From positions 1 to 14,888 of the forward strand of contig DZDC01000009.1 in NCBI GenBank assembly GCA_022736595.1: a DNA stretch of 14,888 nt, in the 5' to 3' direction. Below, in pieces: positions 7,115 through 13,736 of the stretch (position 1 is the stretch's first letter; every line of letters begins with the position of its first letter). This stretch comes from Draconibacterium orientale. Lineage in GTDB: Bacteria > Bacteroidota > Bacteroidia > Bacteroidales > UBA1556. The notes under the pieces were generated by a model. It searched no databases. It was not told where the DNA came from and saw only the letters and a program-made list of their open reading frames with translations. A program made the position numbers and the translations under genes.

Positions 7115-8692
7115 TTAATAACGTTTGCTAATTTCAGCAGCACTGCTTTCGATGGCTTTAATGGCGGCATCACTTAGGTTTCCTTTTTGTAGGTCGCTCA
7201 ATGAATCGGCATGTTTTTCGTGCATATAACTGATAAATTCCGTTTGGAAATTCTTAATCTTATTTACCGGAACTTTCGAAACCAGTCCTTTGGTTCCACA
7301 GTAAATAATGGCAATTTGTTCTTCAACGGTCATAGGAAAGTGTTGATTTTGTTTCAATATTTCCACATTGCGTTTTCCTTTTTCCAATACAGCCATGGTA
7401 GCAGCATCGAGGTCAGAGCCAAACTTAGAGAAAGCTTCCAATTCACGGTATTGAGCTTGGTCAAGCTTAAGTGTACCGGCTACCTTTTTCATAGATTTAA
7501 TCTGAGCATTTCCACCCACACGCGATACCGAAATACCTACGTTAATGGCAGGACGAACTCCGCTATTGAAAAGGTTGGTTTCAAGGAATATCTGTCCGTC
7601 GGTAATTGAAATTACGTTGGTGGGGATATAGGCTGAAACGTCACCTGCTTGAGTTTCGATAATGGGAAGTGCAGTTAATGATCCACCTCCTTTAACTTTG
7701 TTTTTCAACGATTCGGGAAGGTCATTCATGTTCTTTGCCACCTCATCGGAAGCAATGATTTTTGCAGCACGTTCGAGTAAGCGAGAGTGCAGGTAAAAAA
7801 CATCACCAGGGTAAGCTTCACGTCCTGGAGGACGACGAAGTAATAGAGAAACTTCGCGGTAAGCAACGGCTTGTTTTGACAAGTCATCATAAATTACCAA
7901 AGCGGGGCGGCCGGTATCACGAAAATATTCGCCAATGGCAGCACCAGCTAAAGGAGCATAAAATTGCATTGCAGCAGGATCACTTGCGGTGGCCATTACA
8001 ATGGTGGTATATGCGAGGGCACCGGTTTCTTCTAATACTTTTACTGTATTAGCAACGGTGCTACCTTTTTGCCCTACAGCTACATAGATGCAAAATACAG
8101 GTTGTCCCTTGTCGTAAAATTCTTTCTGATTGATAATGGTATCTAAGGCAATGGTAGATTTACCAGTTTGACGGTCGCCAATGATAAGTTCGCGTTGTCC
8201 TCTTCCAATAGGAATCATAGCATCAATGGCTTTGATACCGGTTTGAAGGGGTTCGTTTACAGGTTGACGGAAAATTACTCCAGGAGCTTTACGCTCAATA
8301 GGCATTTCAAAAAGTTCGCCTTCGATTTTTCCTTTTCCATCCAAAGGCACTCCCATGGTATTGATCACGCGTCCCAACATTCCTTCGCCTACGTTAATGG
8401 ATGCAATGCGACCGGTACGCTTTACAGTATCACCTTCGCTGATGGATTCTGAGTTGCCTAAAAGTACGGCTCCTACGTTATCTTCTTCGAGGTTAAGTGC
8501 AATGCCTGTAACGTTGGCTTTTTCAAAATGGATGAGCTCTCCTGATTGCACGTTGGTTAATCCGTACACGCGAGCAATTCCATCGCCCACTTGCAAAACC
8601 GAACCTACTTCTTCAAGCTGAGTCTCGTTCTGAAAGCCTGACAGTTGCTGCCTTAAGATCGCCGATACTTCGGCGGGTTTAATTTCTGCCAT
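7115..8692 (-). CDS. atpA: F1Fo ATP synthase subunit alpha
   Basis: A 525-residue subunit holding the non-catalytic nucleotide sites of the F1 head and supplying the arginine that reaches into the catalytic beta sites. The N-terminal beta-barrel (about 25-95) is followed by the nucleotide-binding domain with Walker A GDRQTGKS (172-179, Lys178) and LVIYDDLSK (265-273) as the Walker B region. The family signature PAINVGISVSRVGG spans 381-394, with Arg391 the expected arginine finger. The C-terminal helical domain is complete. It is slightly longer than the E. coli protein (513 residues). The ATG at 8692 gives the usual start MAEIKPAEVSAILRQQL. Its catalytic partner atpD is not in this operon. 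Confidence 0.99.
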   Translation of the reverse strand: MAEIKPAEVSAILRQQLSGFQNETQLEEVGSVLQVGDGIARVYGLTNVQSGELIHFEKANVTGIALNLEEDNVGAVLLGNSESISEGDTVKRTGRIASINVGEGMLGRVINTMGVPLDGKGKIEGELFEMPIERKAPGVIFRQPVNEPLQTGIKAIDAMIPIGRGQRELIIGDRQTGKSTIALDTIINQKEFYDKGQPVFCIYVAVGQKGSTVANTVKVLEETGALAYTTIVMATASDPAAMQFYAPLAGAAIGEYFRDTGRPALVIYDDLSKQAVAYREVSLLLRRPPGREAYPGDVFYLHSRLLERAAKIIASDEVAKNMNDLPESLKNKVKGGGSLTALPIIETQAGDVSAYIPTNVISITDGQIFLETNLFNSGVRPAINVGISVSRVGGNAQIKSMKKVAGTLKLDQAQYRELEAFSKFGSDLDAATMAVLEKGKRNVEILKQNQHFPMTVEEQIAIIYCGTKGLVSKVPVNKIKNFQTEFISYMHEKHADSLSDLQKGNLSDAAIKAIESSAAEISKRY

Positions 8693-8733
8693 GTCTATTT
8701 GTTTTTATATTTCGTTTATTATTTGTTACTTAA

Positions 8734-9276
8734 CTAATACTTCTCGCTCAATTCGTTTCGCAATTTGCTGAGCTTGGATTGTATGCTGGCATCAAATTGT
8801 TTATTGTCCATCTTTAAAATAAAACCACCAATAAGCAAAGGTTGTATTTTTTCTTTTAACTTGATTTGTTTGGAAGTTTGCAAGGTCAATTGGCGAATCA
8901 GTTGGCTCTTTGTATGCTCATCCAATGCTGTTGCGCTGGTAAGTTCCACTTCTTTGATGCCTTTGGACTCGTTGTAAAGTTCCACATATTGGTCGGCAAT
9001 GGCTGGTATTACCATCTCGCGACGACCTTTAATGATAATTTCCATAAATTTGATAGAAATCACCGAAAGGTTGTTGGCGAATAGGGCGTGCACCACTTCC
9101 AGTTTTTTATGAACTTTAATTACCGGGCTTTTGATAAAACGGATAAAGTCGTATGATTGGCTGCTGATCAATTGAAGCTGCACCATATCTTCCCATACTT
9201 TATCCTGTTGCTTTTGTTCTAAAGCAAAGTTAAAGAGGGCTGTGGCATAGCGTCGTGCAATCTTTGTTTGATTCAT
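8734..9276 (-). CDS. atpH: F1Fo ATP synthase subunit delta (OSCP-like)
   Basis: A 180-residue peripheral-stalk subunit that ties the b subunits to the top of the F1 head. The N-terminal helical domain opens with KIARRYATALFNFALEQ, the typical delta/OSCP start. The C-terminal part (about 108-180) contains the conserved ITSATALDEHTK-like stretch (here VELTSATALDEHTKSQL) and the basic IQPLLIGGFILKMDNKQFDAS segment shared by the family. Length is normal. It starts six bases after atpF, so the two are probably translationally coupled, and it ends 41 bases before atpA. Confidence 0.97.
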   Translation of the reverse strand: MNQTKIARRYATALFNFALEQKQQDKVWEDMVQLQLISSQSYDFIRFIKSPVIKVHKKLEVVHALFANNLSVISIKFMEIIIKGRREMVIPAIADQYVELYNESKGIKEVELTSATALDEHTKSQLIRQLTLQTSKQIKLKEKIQPLLIGGFILKMDNKQFDASIQSKLSKLRNELSEKY

Positions 9277-9282
9277 ACCTTA

Positions 9283-9777
9283 TTAATTAAAATTAAGTTG
9301 ATTCAATTGTTTTTCAACCAATTCGCTTTGTTTCTTTTTATCACTTAATTCAGCATTCAATACTTTTTCAGCAATTTCGATGGAAAGCTCAGCCACTTGC
9401 ATTTTGATGGCATTCATTGCTGCACGCTTTTCATTTTCAATATTTTGTAGGGCATTTTCAACCAAACGTGAAGCTTCACTTTGTGCTTTTTCTTTTGCTT
9501 CAGCAATAATGCGATCTTTGGTTTTATTGGCCTCAACGATGATGGCTTCGCGCTCATGACGAGCTTCTGCTAAAAGCTTTTCGTTGTCGGATTTGAGTTT
9601 TTCCATTTCCAATTTGGTTTGTTTAGCCAAATCAAGGGAACTTGAAATGCTCTCTTCGCGTTCTTTTAACATGGAAAGGATGGGAATCCATGCAAATTTC
9701 TTAAGTACAAATAGCAAAAGAACGAAAACCAAAGTCATCCAAAAGATGAGACCTAATCCGGGAAGTACTAATTCCAT
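9283..9777 (-). CDS. atpF: F1Fo ATP synthase subunit b
   Basis: A 164-residue peripheral-stalk subunit. One N-terminal transmembrane helix (about residues 7-25, LGLIFWMTLVFVLLLFVLKK) anchors a long charged right-handed coiled coil (about 35-150, rich in Glu, Lys and Ala) that dimerises and binds delta. The WIPILSMLKEREE hinge after the membrane helix is typical. Only one b-type gene is present, so the stalk should be a b2 homodimer. It follows atpE after an unusually long 97-base gap that holds a nested hairpin. Confidence 0.98.
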   Translation of the reverse strand: MELVLPGLGLIFWMTLVFVLLLFVLKKFAWIPILSMLKEREESISSSLDLAKQTKLEMEKLKSDNEKLLAEARHEREAIIVEANKTKDRIIAEAKEKAQSEASRLVENALQNIENEKRAAMNAIKMQVAELSIEIAEKVLNAELSDKKKQSELVEKQLNQLNFN

Positions 9778-9819
9778 AATTTATTCTTTGTATTATTTTG
9801 TTTATAAAGGCATTGTAAA

Positions 9820-9862
9820 ATCCAACCTCCCTTCAACCAACCGTTGATTAGAGAGATTGGAT
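9820..9862 (-). other. Nested RNA hairpin between atpE and atpF
   Basis: In the minus-strand transcript ten bases at 9853-9862 pair with ten at 9820-9829 (nine Watson-Crick pairs and one G-U). Inside, five bases at 9843-9847 pair with 9833-9837 around a five-base loop. The following T tract is short (three or four bases), so this is probably not an efficient terminator. It could act as a partial attenuator, a processing site or a 3' stabiliser of the atpE message. Its function is inference; the pairing is visible. Confidence 0.55.
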
Positions 9863-9874
9863 GTGTTTTTGAGG

Positions 9875-10123
9875 TTATCCCATTACCACAATCAAAAGAC
9901 TGATAACGATAGCGAAGAAGGCAACTCCTTCAACCAACGCAGCAGCAACAATCATGTTAGAACGGATATCACCAACAGCTTCGGGTTGACGGGCAATACC
10001 TTCTACGGCTTTACCACCAATTTGTCCAATACCGATACCGGCAGCGATAGCAGCCAATCCAGCACCGATTCCAGCGCCTGCTTTAGCTATACCTACATTT
10101 AATAAAATTGCTAATGTTAACAT
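9875..10123 (-). CDS. atpE: F1Fo ATP synthase subunit c (proteolipid ring)
   Basis: An 82-residue hairpin of two transmembrane helices that assembles into the rotating c-ring. Helix 1 (about 12-37) is glycine/alanine rich. The polar loop ARQPEAVGDIR (44-54) is the conserved F1-contact site. Helix 2 (about 57-80) carries the ion-carrying Glu65 in ALVEGVAFF. At the position of the Na+-ligand glutamine of Ilyobacter-type rings this protein has Ile32, and Glu65 is followed by Gly-Val rather than Ser-Thr, so I predict proton coupling. The gene sits 41 bases after atpB and has an A/T-rich leader, which fits strong translation of this high-copy subunit. Confidence 0.98.
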   Translation of the reverse strand: MLTLAILLNVGIAKAGAGIGAGLAAIAAGIGIGQIGGKAVEGIARQPEAVGDIRSNMIVAAALVEGVAFFAIVISLLIVVMG

Positions 10124-10164
10124 AAAAGTGAATTTATAATTAAAAAAATAAAAAAAGTGCCTGA

Positions 10165-11325
10165 TTAATGATGACTTTCAACTGAATGCTCCTCTGTGTG
10201 ATGTTCCTCCATAGCCATGCCAAAATATAAGGCCGACAACAAAGTGAATACATACGCCTGAATGAATGCAACCAAAATTTCGAGTAAACTTAAAAAGAGA
10301 GAAAAGCCCACGGAAACAATGCTTACGCCGTAGCCTCCAAAAACATTCATAGATCCAAAAATAAAGATCATGCTGATAAAGCCAAGAATTACAATATGAC
10401 CCGCTAAAATATTAGCAAAAAGACGCACCATAAGAACGAATGGCTTGGTGAATACGCCCATAATTTCTACGACTGGCATTATAGGAATGGGGAGTTTTAA
10501 CCACCAAGGAACTCCTGGAGTATTGATGATGTGTGCCCAATATTGTTTGTTAGCACTGAAACTGGTGATGACAAAAGTGAAAACTGCCAACACAAGGGTT
10601 ACAGCAATATTACCAGTAACATTAGCGCCTCCTGGGAAGAGAGGAACTAATCCTAAAAGATTATTAATAAGGATGAAGAAAAACAAGGTCAGCAGAAAAG
10701 GCATGTATTTATGATACTTTTTCTCACCAATACTGGGTTTTGCAATGTCGTCGCGAACAAATAAAATGATCACTTCCAACATGTTTTGCAATCCTTTGGG
10801 AGCTACACCCTGGCGTTTTGTATAGGTACGACCAATGGTAATAAAGATTAATCCGATCAAAAAAGCACTTACCATAAGAGCCAATGCATTTTTGGTAATA
10901 CTAAGATCGGTTGGAAGTGGACGACTGGGGTCAATTTCATGAGTGCCTTCCATTACTGGAATGATTTTGCCTTTGTGGGGAGCTTCATGACTCAGCATAA
11001 ATCCTTGATATGACGCATGTCCATGCTCAAATCGAGAACTTAAAAAGATATGAAGTTTATTGTTTTCGTCTAAAAGTATGATTGGAAGTGGAATGCTTAT
11101 GGCGTGTCCATTGAAATCGGCTATATGCCAATCGTGAGCATCCAAAACGTGCTCAAAAATCATTTCTCCTGCATTAAACTTTTTGGCATCTGCCTCATGA
11201 TGGGTTGAATCAACCCCAACAGAATGGTCTTCTGCTTTAACAGAAACAGAAAAAAATATAAAAAACAGCAACAAAAAAGAGGCTGTTGCGGAGGCTCTAC
11301 CTTCCCAAAACTTCCTAATAATCAT
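10165..11325 (-). CDS. atpB: F1Fo ATP synthase subunit a, with signal peptide and long periplasmic N-terminus
   Basis: A 386-residue membrane stator that forms the two proton half-channels against the c-ring. A cleavable-looking signal peptide (about 1-31, hydrophobic core SFLLLFFIFFSVSV, then KAED) is followed by an about 110-residue, histidine-rich extramembrane region. The Fo a core begins near residue 145. The essential arginine is Arg301 in MVRLFANILAGH. Glu349 and Gln356 in the last long helix (LLEILVAFIQAYVFTLLSALYFG) are at the positions of the E. coli channel residues Glu219 and the glutamine region near His245. The tail has five histidines in the last 12 residues. The protein is about 100 residues longer than E. 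coli AtpB, the long form familiar in Bacteroidota. First structural gene of the operon. Confidence 0.98.
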   Translation of the reverse strand: MIIRKFWEGRASATASFLLLFFIFFSVSVKAEDHSVGVDSTHHEADAKKFNAGEMIFEHVLDAHDWHIADFNGHAISIPLPIILLDENNKLHIFLSSRFEHGHASYQGFMLSHEAPHKGKIIPVMEGTHEIDPSRPLPTDLSITKNALALMVSAFLIGLIFITIGRTYTKRQGVAPKGLQNMLEVIILFVRDDIAKPSIGEKKYHKYMPFLLTLFFFILINNLLGLVPLFPGGANVTGNIAVTLVLAVFTFVITSFSANKQYWAHIINTPGVPWWLKLPIPIMPVVEIMGVFTKPFVLMVRLFANILAGHIVILGFISMIFIFGSMNVFGGYGVSIVSVGFSLFLSLLEILVAFIQAYVFTLLSALYFGMAMEEHHTEEHSVESHH

Positions 11326-11362
11326 AGATTTTGCTATAGATTGTTTGCAATTTATTCGTGTG

Positions 11363-11370
11363 CAAAGTTA
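11363..11370 (-). promoter_or_regulatory. Candidate -7 element of a promoter for atpB
   Basis: On the minus strand TAACTTTG (11363-11370) is an exact TAnnTTTG match. It lies 37 bases before the atpB start and would give a leader of about 30 bases. No clean TTG stands 17-23 bases upstream; only a T-rich run (GTTTTT) is at about the right place, so the -33 element is weak. It would allow atpBEFHAG to be transcribed apart from the bactofilin/atpZ/atpI genes. Confidence 0.5.
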
Positions 11371-11386
11371 CTAAACTTTCTTAATT

Positions 11387-11407
11387 AAAAACCCCTTTGT
11401 CAAGGAA
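11387..11407 (-). terminator. Possible weak terminator after the AtpI-like gene
   Basis: On the minus strand a six-pair stem (TTCCTT with AAGGGG, two of the pairs G-U) around a GACA loop is followed by five T. It lies about 80 bases after the AtpI-like stop and just upstream of the candidate atpB promoter. The stem is short, so termination would be partial at best. Confidence 0.3.
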
Positions 11408-11487
11408 AAATTACATTTAAGTAAGTTAATACCCTTTTATAGCTTGTTTTATAACTCTTTGGGCTTTTTGGAGCTGAACAATTTGTA

Positions 11488-11871
11488 TTATTCTCGATTC
11501 TTGTTGAGCTTGATTACCGCTACCGCTTCGAATGCCGAATACACAATATACAATACAAAAAAGCTCAGTAAAAAAGCCATAGCATCCTTGGGTTTTAAAA
11601 CCGCGTACACAAAAAGTATTGCCAAAAAGCTGAGTAATTTTATGGTGGTGATCAGCATATAGCTGGTTACAAATTGACGAGGATTTTTACCCAGAACACC
11701 CATAAAGGCTTTATGAATGATAAAGGTAACCGACATAAAAAAGACGGGTAAAAAGGGGAGTACATGAGTCACCCATGCTTGAGGCATTCCGAAGAACCAG
11801 CCCAAACTGATTATTTCTACAAAAAGACTTAGACCAATGAGTTGTACCAAAAAGGATCTATAGGAATACAT
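11488..11871 (-). CDS. AtpI-like four-helix membrane protein
   Basis: A 127-residue, very hydrophobic protein with four predicted transmembrane helices (about 6-28, 36-55, 68-91 and 97-119) and a basic C-terminal tail (KLNKNRE). Length, topology and position between AtpZ and atpB match the AtpI family, which is implicated in c-ring assembly and, with AtpZ, in Mg2+ supply to the ATP synthase. Sequence similarity cannot be judged by eye because the family is poorly conserved; the segment around NPRQFVTSYMLITTIKLL resembles the third AtpI helix with its conserved lysine. The start is two bases after the AtpZ stop, so the two are almost certainly co-translated. It could instead be a lineage-specific protein that took over this place. 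I give no gene symbol for that reason. Confidence 0.65.
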   Translation of the reverse strand: MYSYRSFLVQLIGLSLFVEIISLGWFFGMPQAWVTHVLPFLPVFFMSVTFIIHKAFMGVLGKNPRQFVTSYMLITTIKLLSFLAILFVYAVLKPKDAMAFLLSFFVLYIVYSAFEAVAVIKLNKNRE

Positions 11872-11873
11872 GG

Positions 11874-12098
11874 TTATGGATTTTTATTTTTTTTATCAAA
11901 ACTACCAAGATCGCGTAAGGCTATATACATTGCTAAGGCAACAGAACTTACGCTCAATACCAAAGTAAAAATTGGGATCGTAAAATGAAAATATTTATCG
12001 AGCAGTGTTCCTCCCCAGGCCCCACCCAATACGGTCACTCCCATTTGAAAGGCAAGTGATGAATATTTTACATAATTATTTAAGGGGTTCTTTTTCAA
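11874..12098 (-). CDS. atpZ: AtpZ-family ATP synthase-associated membrane protein (TTG start)
   Basis: A 74-residue protein with two transmembrane helices (about 15-34 and 40-61) of the AtpZ/AtpI 'ATPase gene 1' family, thought to help assemble the synthase and take part in Mg2+ transport. The GGAWGGTLLDKYFHFTIPIFTLVLS stretch, split by a short loop containing LLDKYF, carries the family's Gly-rich first helix and Asp-Lys turn; YIALRDL ends the second helix. The best start is a TTG at 12098: no in-frame ATG lies between the upstream in-frame stop (12117-12119) and the first helix, and starting later would remove the conserved N terminus. The gene overlaps the end of the bactofilin gene by 23 bases and ends two bases before the AtpI-like gene. 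Confidence 0.8.
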   Translation of the reverse strand: MKKNPLNNYVKYSSLAFQMGVTVLGGAWGGTLLDKYFHFTIPIFTLVLSVSSVALAMYIALRDLGSFDKKNKNP

Positions 12099-12486
12099 CT
12101 TTGGCGGTGGGTGGTCCTAATTTGGTTGTGCCCATATTTTGATCCTTATCCATATTGATGGTGCCACTGATATTAGCACCGGGTTCAATCGAAATTTTAT
12201 TGGTGATAATATCGCCTTTGATGGTTGAGGTCGCTTTCAAACTAAGGAGTTCGCTAACTTTTACCTCTCCCTCTATAATGCCCATGATTTCAGCATTCTT
12301 ACACTTCACTTCACCTTCAATTTTTCCACTAACTCCTAAAACCAATTTTCCTTCCACTTTCAACGTACCCACTACATTGCCATCAATGCGAATATCGCCT
12401 TTGGTTTCAATTTCTCCATGTATTTGAGTACCTGCAACTATTTTGTTAAATTCAACCACTGCGGGCTCATTTGTTATTCTTGACAT
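12076..12486 (-). CDS. Bactofilin-family polymer-forming cytoskeletal protein
   Basis: A 136-residue bactofilin. The core (about residues 16-112) is a run of short valine/isoleucine- and glycine-spaced turns typical of the right-handed beta-helix (for example GEIETKGDIRIDGNVVG, then KIEGEVKCKNAEIMGIIEGEV). It is flanked by a short N-terminal tail and a proline/lysine-rich C-terminal tail. Bactofilins form nucleotide-free filaments, often at the membrane, and organise peptidoglycan enzymes or other envelope machines. There is no transmembrane segment. The ATG at 12486 sits 28 bases downstream of an exact TAnnTTTG element. Its 3' end overlaps the atpZ start, so it is the first gene of the ATP synthase leader operon. 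What links a bactofilin to the synthase is not known from the sequence. Confidence 0.92.
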   Translation of the reverse strand: MSRITNEPAVVEFNKIVAGTQIHGEIETKGDIRIDGNVVGTLKVEGKLVLGVSGKIEGEVKCKNAEIMGIIEGEVKVSELLSLKATSTIKGDIITNKISIEPGANISGTINMDKDQNMGTTKLGPPTAKVEKEPLK

Positions 12487-12513
12487 GACCTAGATTTTTA
12501 GTAAAACGGGCTG

Positions 12514-12543
12514 CAAATATATAAACTTTTACTAACAACCCAA
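12514..12543 (-). promoter_or_regulatory. Promoter for the bactofilin-atpZ-atpI operon
   Basis: On the minus strand TATATTTG (12514-12521) matches TAnnTTTG exactly. A TTG at 12541-12543 lies 19 bases upstream, the usual spacing for the -33 element of the Bacteroidota primary sigma factor. Transcription would begin about 20 bases before the bactofilin ATG. It faces away from the plus-strand promoter at 12581-12612. Confidence 0.7.
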
Positions 12544-12580
12544 TGTTCATAATAATACTCATATTCGTCAATCAATTTTT

Positions 12581-12612
12581 TTTGAATTCGACACCTTTGC
12601 AATATATTTTTG
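12581..12612 (+). promoter_or_regulatory. Promoter for the coiled-coil protein gene
   Basis: TTTG at 12581-12584, a 20-base spacer, then TATTTTTG at 12605-12612: the cleanest two-part match to the Bacteroidota -33/-7 consensus in the window. It predicts a leader of about 55 bases before the ATG at 12673. The two divergent -33 elements are only 37 bases apart, so one regulator bound between them could affect both operons. Confidence 0.75.
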
Positions 12613-12672
12613 TAGCCTGCGTTTTATCAGGTCGTTGGGCTTTTACAATTAATAATTTTAATGTTTTGAATT

Positions 12673-13584
12673 ATGGAAATGAATGAAAATAAAAAGGTTA
12701 ATACCACTGGTTATAAAGTTACCATTGGTATTATGAGTGCCATTATTGCTGTCTTAATTTGGCTTTTGCTCTTCAGTCGCGAAGAAACAAAAGCAGTCAT
12801 TGTTCAAAAAGAAGATTTGCGCACCGAACTCACTGCCGAACTTGAAGCCCTTATGGCCGAACAGGAAAAAGTGAAAGCCGAGTACGGAGAGCTTACCGTA
12901 CAAGCCACTCAAAAGGATAGCATGATCAGTGCAAATGCTGAGGAGATTAAAAAGCTTTTGGCTAAAACTTCTGATTATAAAAAAATAAAACGCCAGCTCG
13001 ATTACCTGCGTTCTATTCAACAAAGTTACATCGACCAATTGGATTCTCTCTATACTGTCAACCGCCAGTTGAAGCAGGATCTGGATGTGGCCAATACCGA
13101 AATTCAGAAAAAAAACCAACAAACTCAGCAGTTGAGCCAAGAGAAAGATCAGCTAACGAAAATTGTTGAAACAAGTTCAGGACTCAAAGCCTATAATGTA
13201 AAAGGAACTACCTTTAGTATAAAAGGGAAATCAAACCGCGAGGTGGAGACTTTTAAAGCCAGTAGAGTTGAAAGGGTAAAAATACGTTTTACTGTAAGCG
13301 AAAATCCCCTAGCTAAACCAGGCCCACGTACCGCCTATATTAGAATTGCGCGTCCTGATGGTCTTATTATTTCCAAAGGTAAAGGCGACGAATATTCCTT
13401 CGAAGCCAATGGCACTCGGTTACAGTATTCTTTGAAATACGATTTTGAATATGAAAATAAAGCCATGGATATTGAAGTTAATTGGGATAAACAAACCGAT
13501 ACTCCTGCCATGGAAGGCAAGTACCATGTGGCTATTTATCTCGATGGACAAATGATTGGACAAAATCAATTTGTTCTCGAATAG
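12673..13584 (+). CDS. Membrane-anchored coiled-coil protein of unknown function
   Basis: A 303-residue protein I cannot assign to a named family. It has a short polar N terminus and one transmembrane helix (about 15-34, ending before SREE). A long Glu/Lys/Gln-rich coiled coil follows at about 42-166, with a likely break near Gly72. The C-terminal domain (about 170-303) is beta-rich: KIRFTVSENPLAKPGPRTAY, then IARPDGLII, YHVAIYLDGQMIG and a final FVLE strand, suggesting an immunoglobulin-like or other beta-sandwich fold. Topology is probably N-in, with the rest in the periplasm. By recollection, similar C-terminal domains occur in uncharacterised Bacteroidota proteins. It has its own promoter and terminator, lies opposite the bactofilin and ahead of murF. 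A role in envelope organisation is only a guess. Coiled-coil content can produce false SMC-like annotations. Confidence 0.9.
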   Translation: MEMNENKKVNTTGYKVTIGIMSAIIAVLIWLLLFSREETKAVIVQKEDLRTELTAELEALMAEQEKVKAEYGELTVQATQKDSMISANAEEIKKLLAKTSDYKKIKRQLDYLRSIQQSYIDQLDSLYTVNRQLKQDLDVANTEIQKKNQQTQQLSQEKDQLTKIVETSSGLKAYNVKGTTFSIKGKSNREVETFKASRVERVKIRFTVSENPLAKPGPRTAYIRIARPDGLIISKGKGDEYSFEANGTRLQYSLKYDFEYENKAMDIEVNWDKQTDTPAMEGKYHVAIYLDGQMIGQNQFVLE

Positions 13585-13605
13585 TGATTTAATTTAATAA
13601 TATCG

Positions 13606-13639
13606 AAAAACCTCTGAATTTGTATTTGGAGGTTTTTTT
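13606..13639 (+). terminator. Intrinsic terminator after the coiled-coil protein gene
   Basis: AAAAACCTC at 13606-13614 pairs with GAGGTTTTT at 13629-13637 around a 14-base loop, and the T run continues to 13639. It starts 22 bases after the TAG stop. The GC part of the stem is only four pairs, but stem plus T tract fits a rho-independent terminator and separates this gene from murF. Confidence 0.8.
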
Positions 13640-13736
13640 ATGCTTGTCCTAATAACATCAATGTGTTAGTTTTTTTAATCTTAACCTAGGGGGGCAGCTT
13701 CCTCCTTTGGTTACTTTTACCTCAAATTGAAAACCT
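13640..13736 (+). other. Intergenic leader of murF, no clear element
   Basis: Between the terminator and murF I see a C/G-rich patch (CTAGGGGGGCAGC) and an imperfect -7 candidate, TACTTTTA at 13712-13719, which lacks the final G and has no TTG at the right distance. A murF promoter is expected here because a terminator precedes it, but the sequence does not decide where. Confidence 0.3.

Noticed and set aside
7211..7609. A 132-codon open frame on the plus strand.
   Set aside because: It is antisense to the highly conserved atpA coding region; its length is explained by the constrained codons of that gene.
9875..10123. A sodium-driven c-ring.
   Set aside because: The Na+ ligand positions are not met: Ile32 stands where Ilyobacter-type rings have Gln, and Glu65 is followed by Gly-Val rather than Ser-Thr.
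12754..13140. A 128-codon open frame on the minus strand inside the coiled-coil gene.
   Set aside because: It mirrors the low-complexity coiled-coil codons, and the plus-strand frame has a promoter, terminator and coherent domain structure.
13712..13719. TACTTTTA as the murF promoter -7 element.
   Set aside because: It lacks the final G of TAnnTTTG and no TTG stands 17-23 bases upstream; kept only as a weak possibility.
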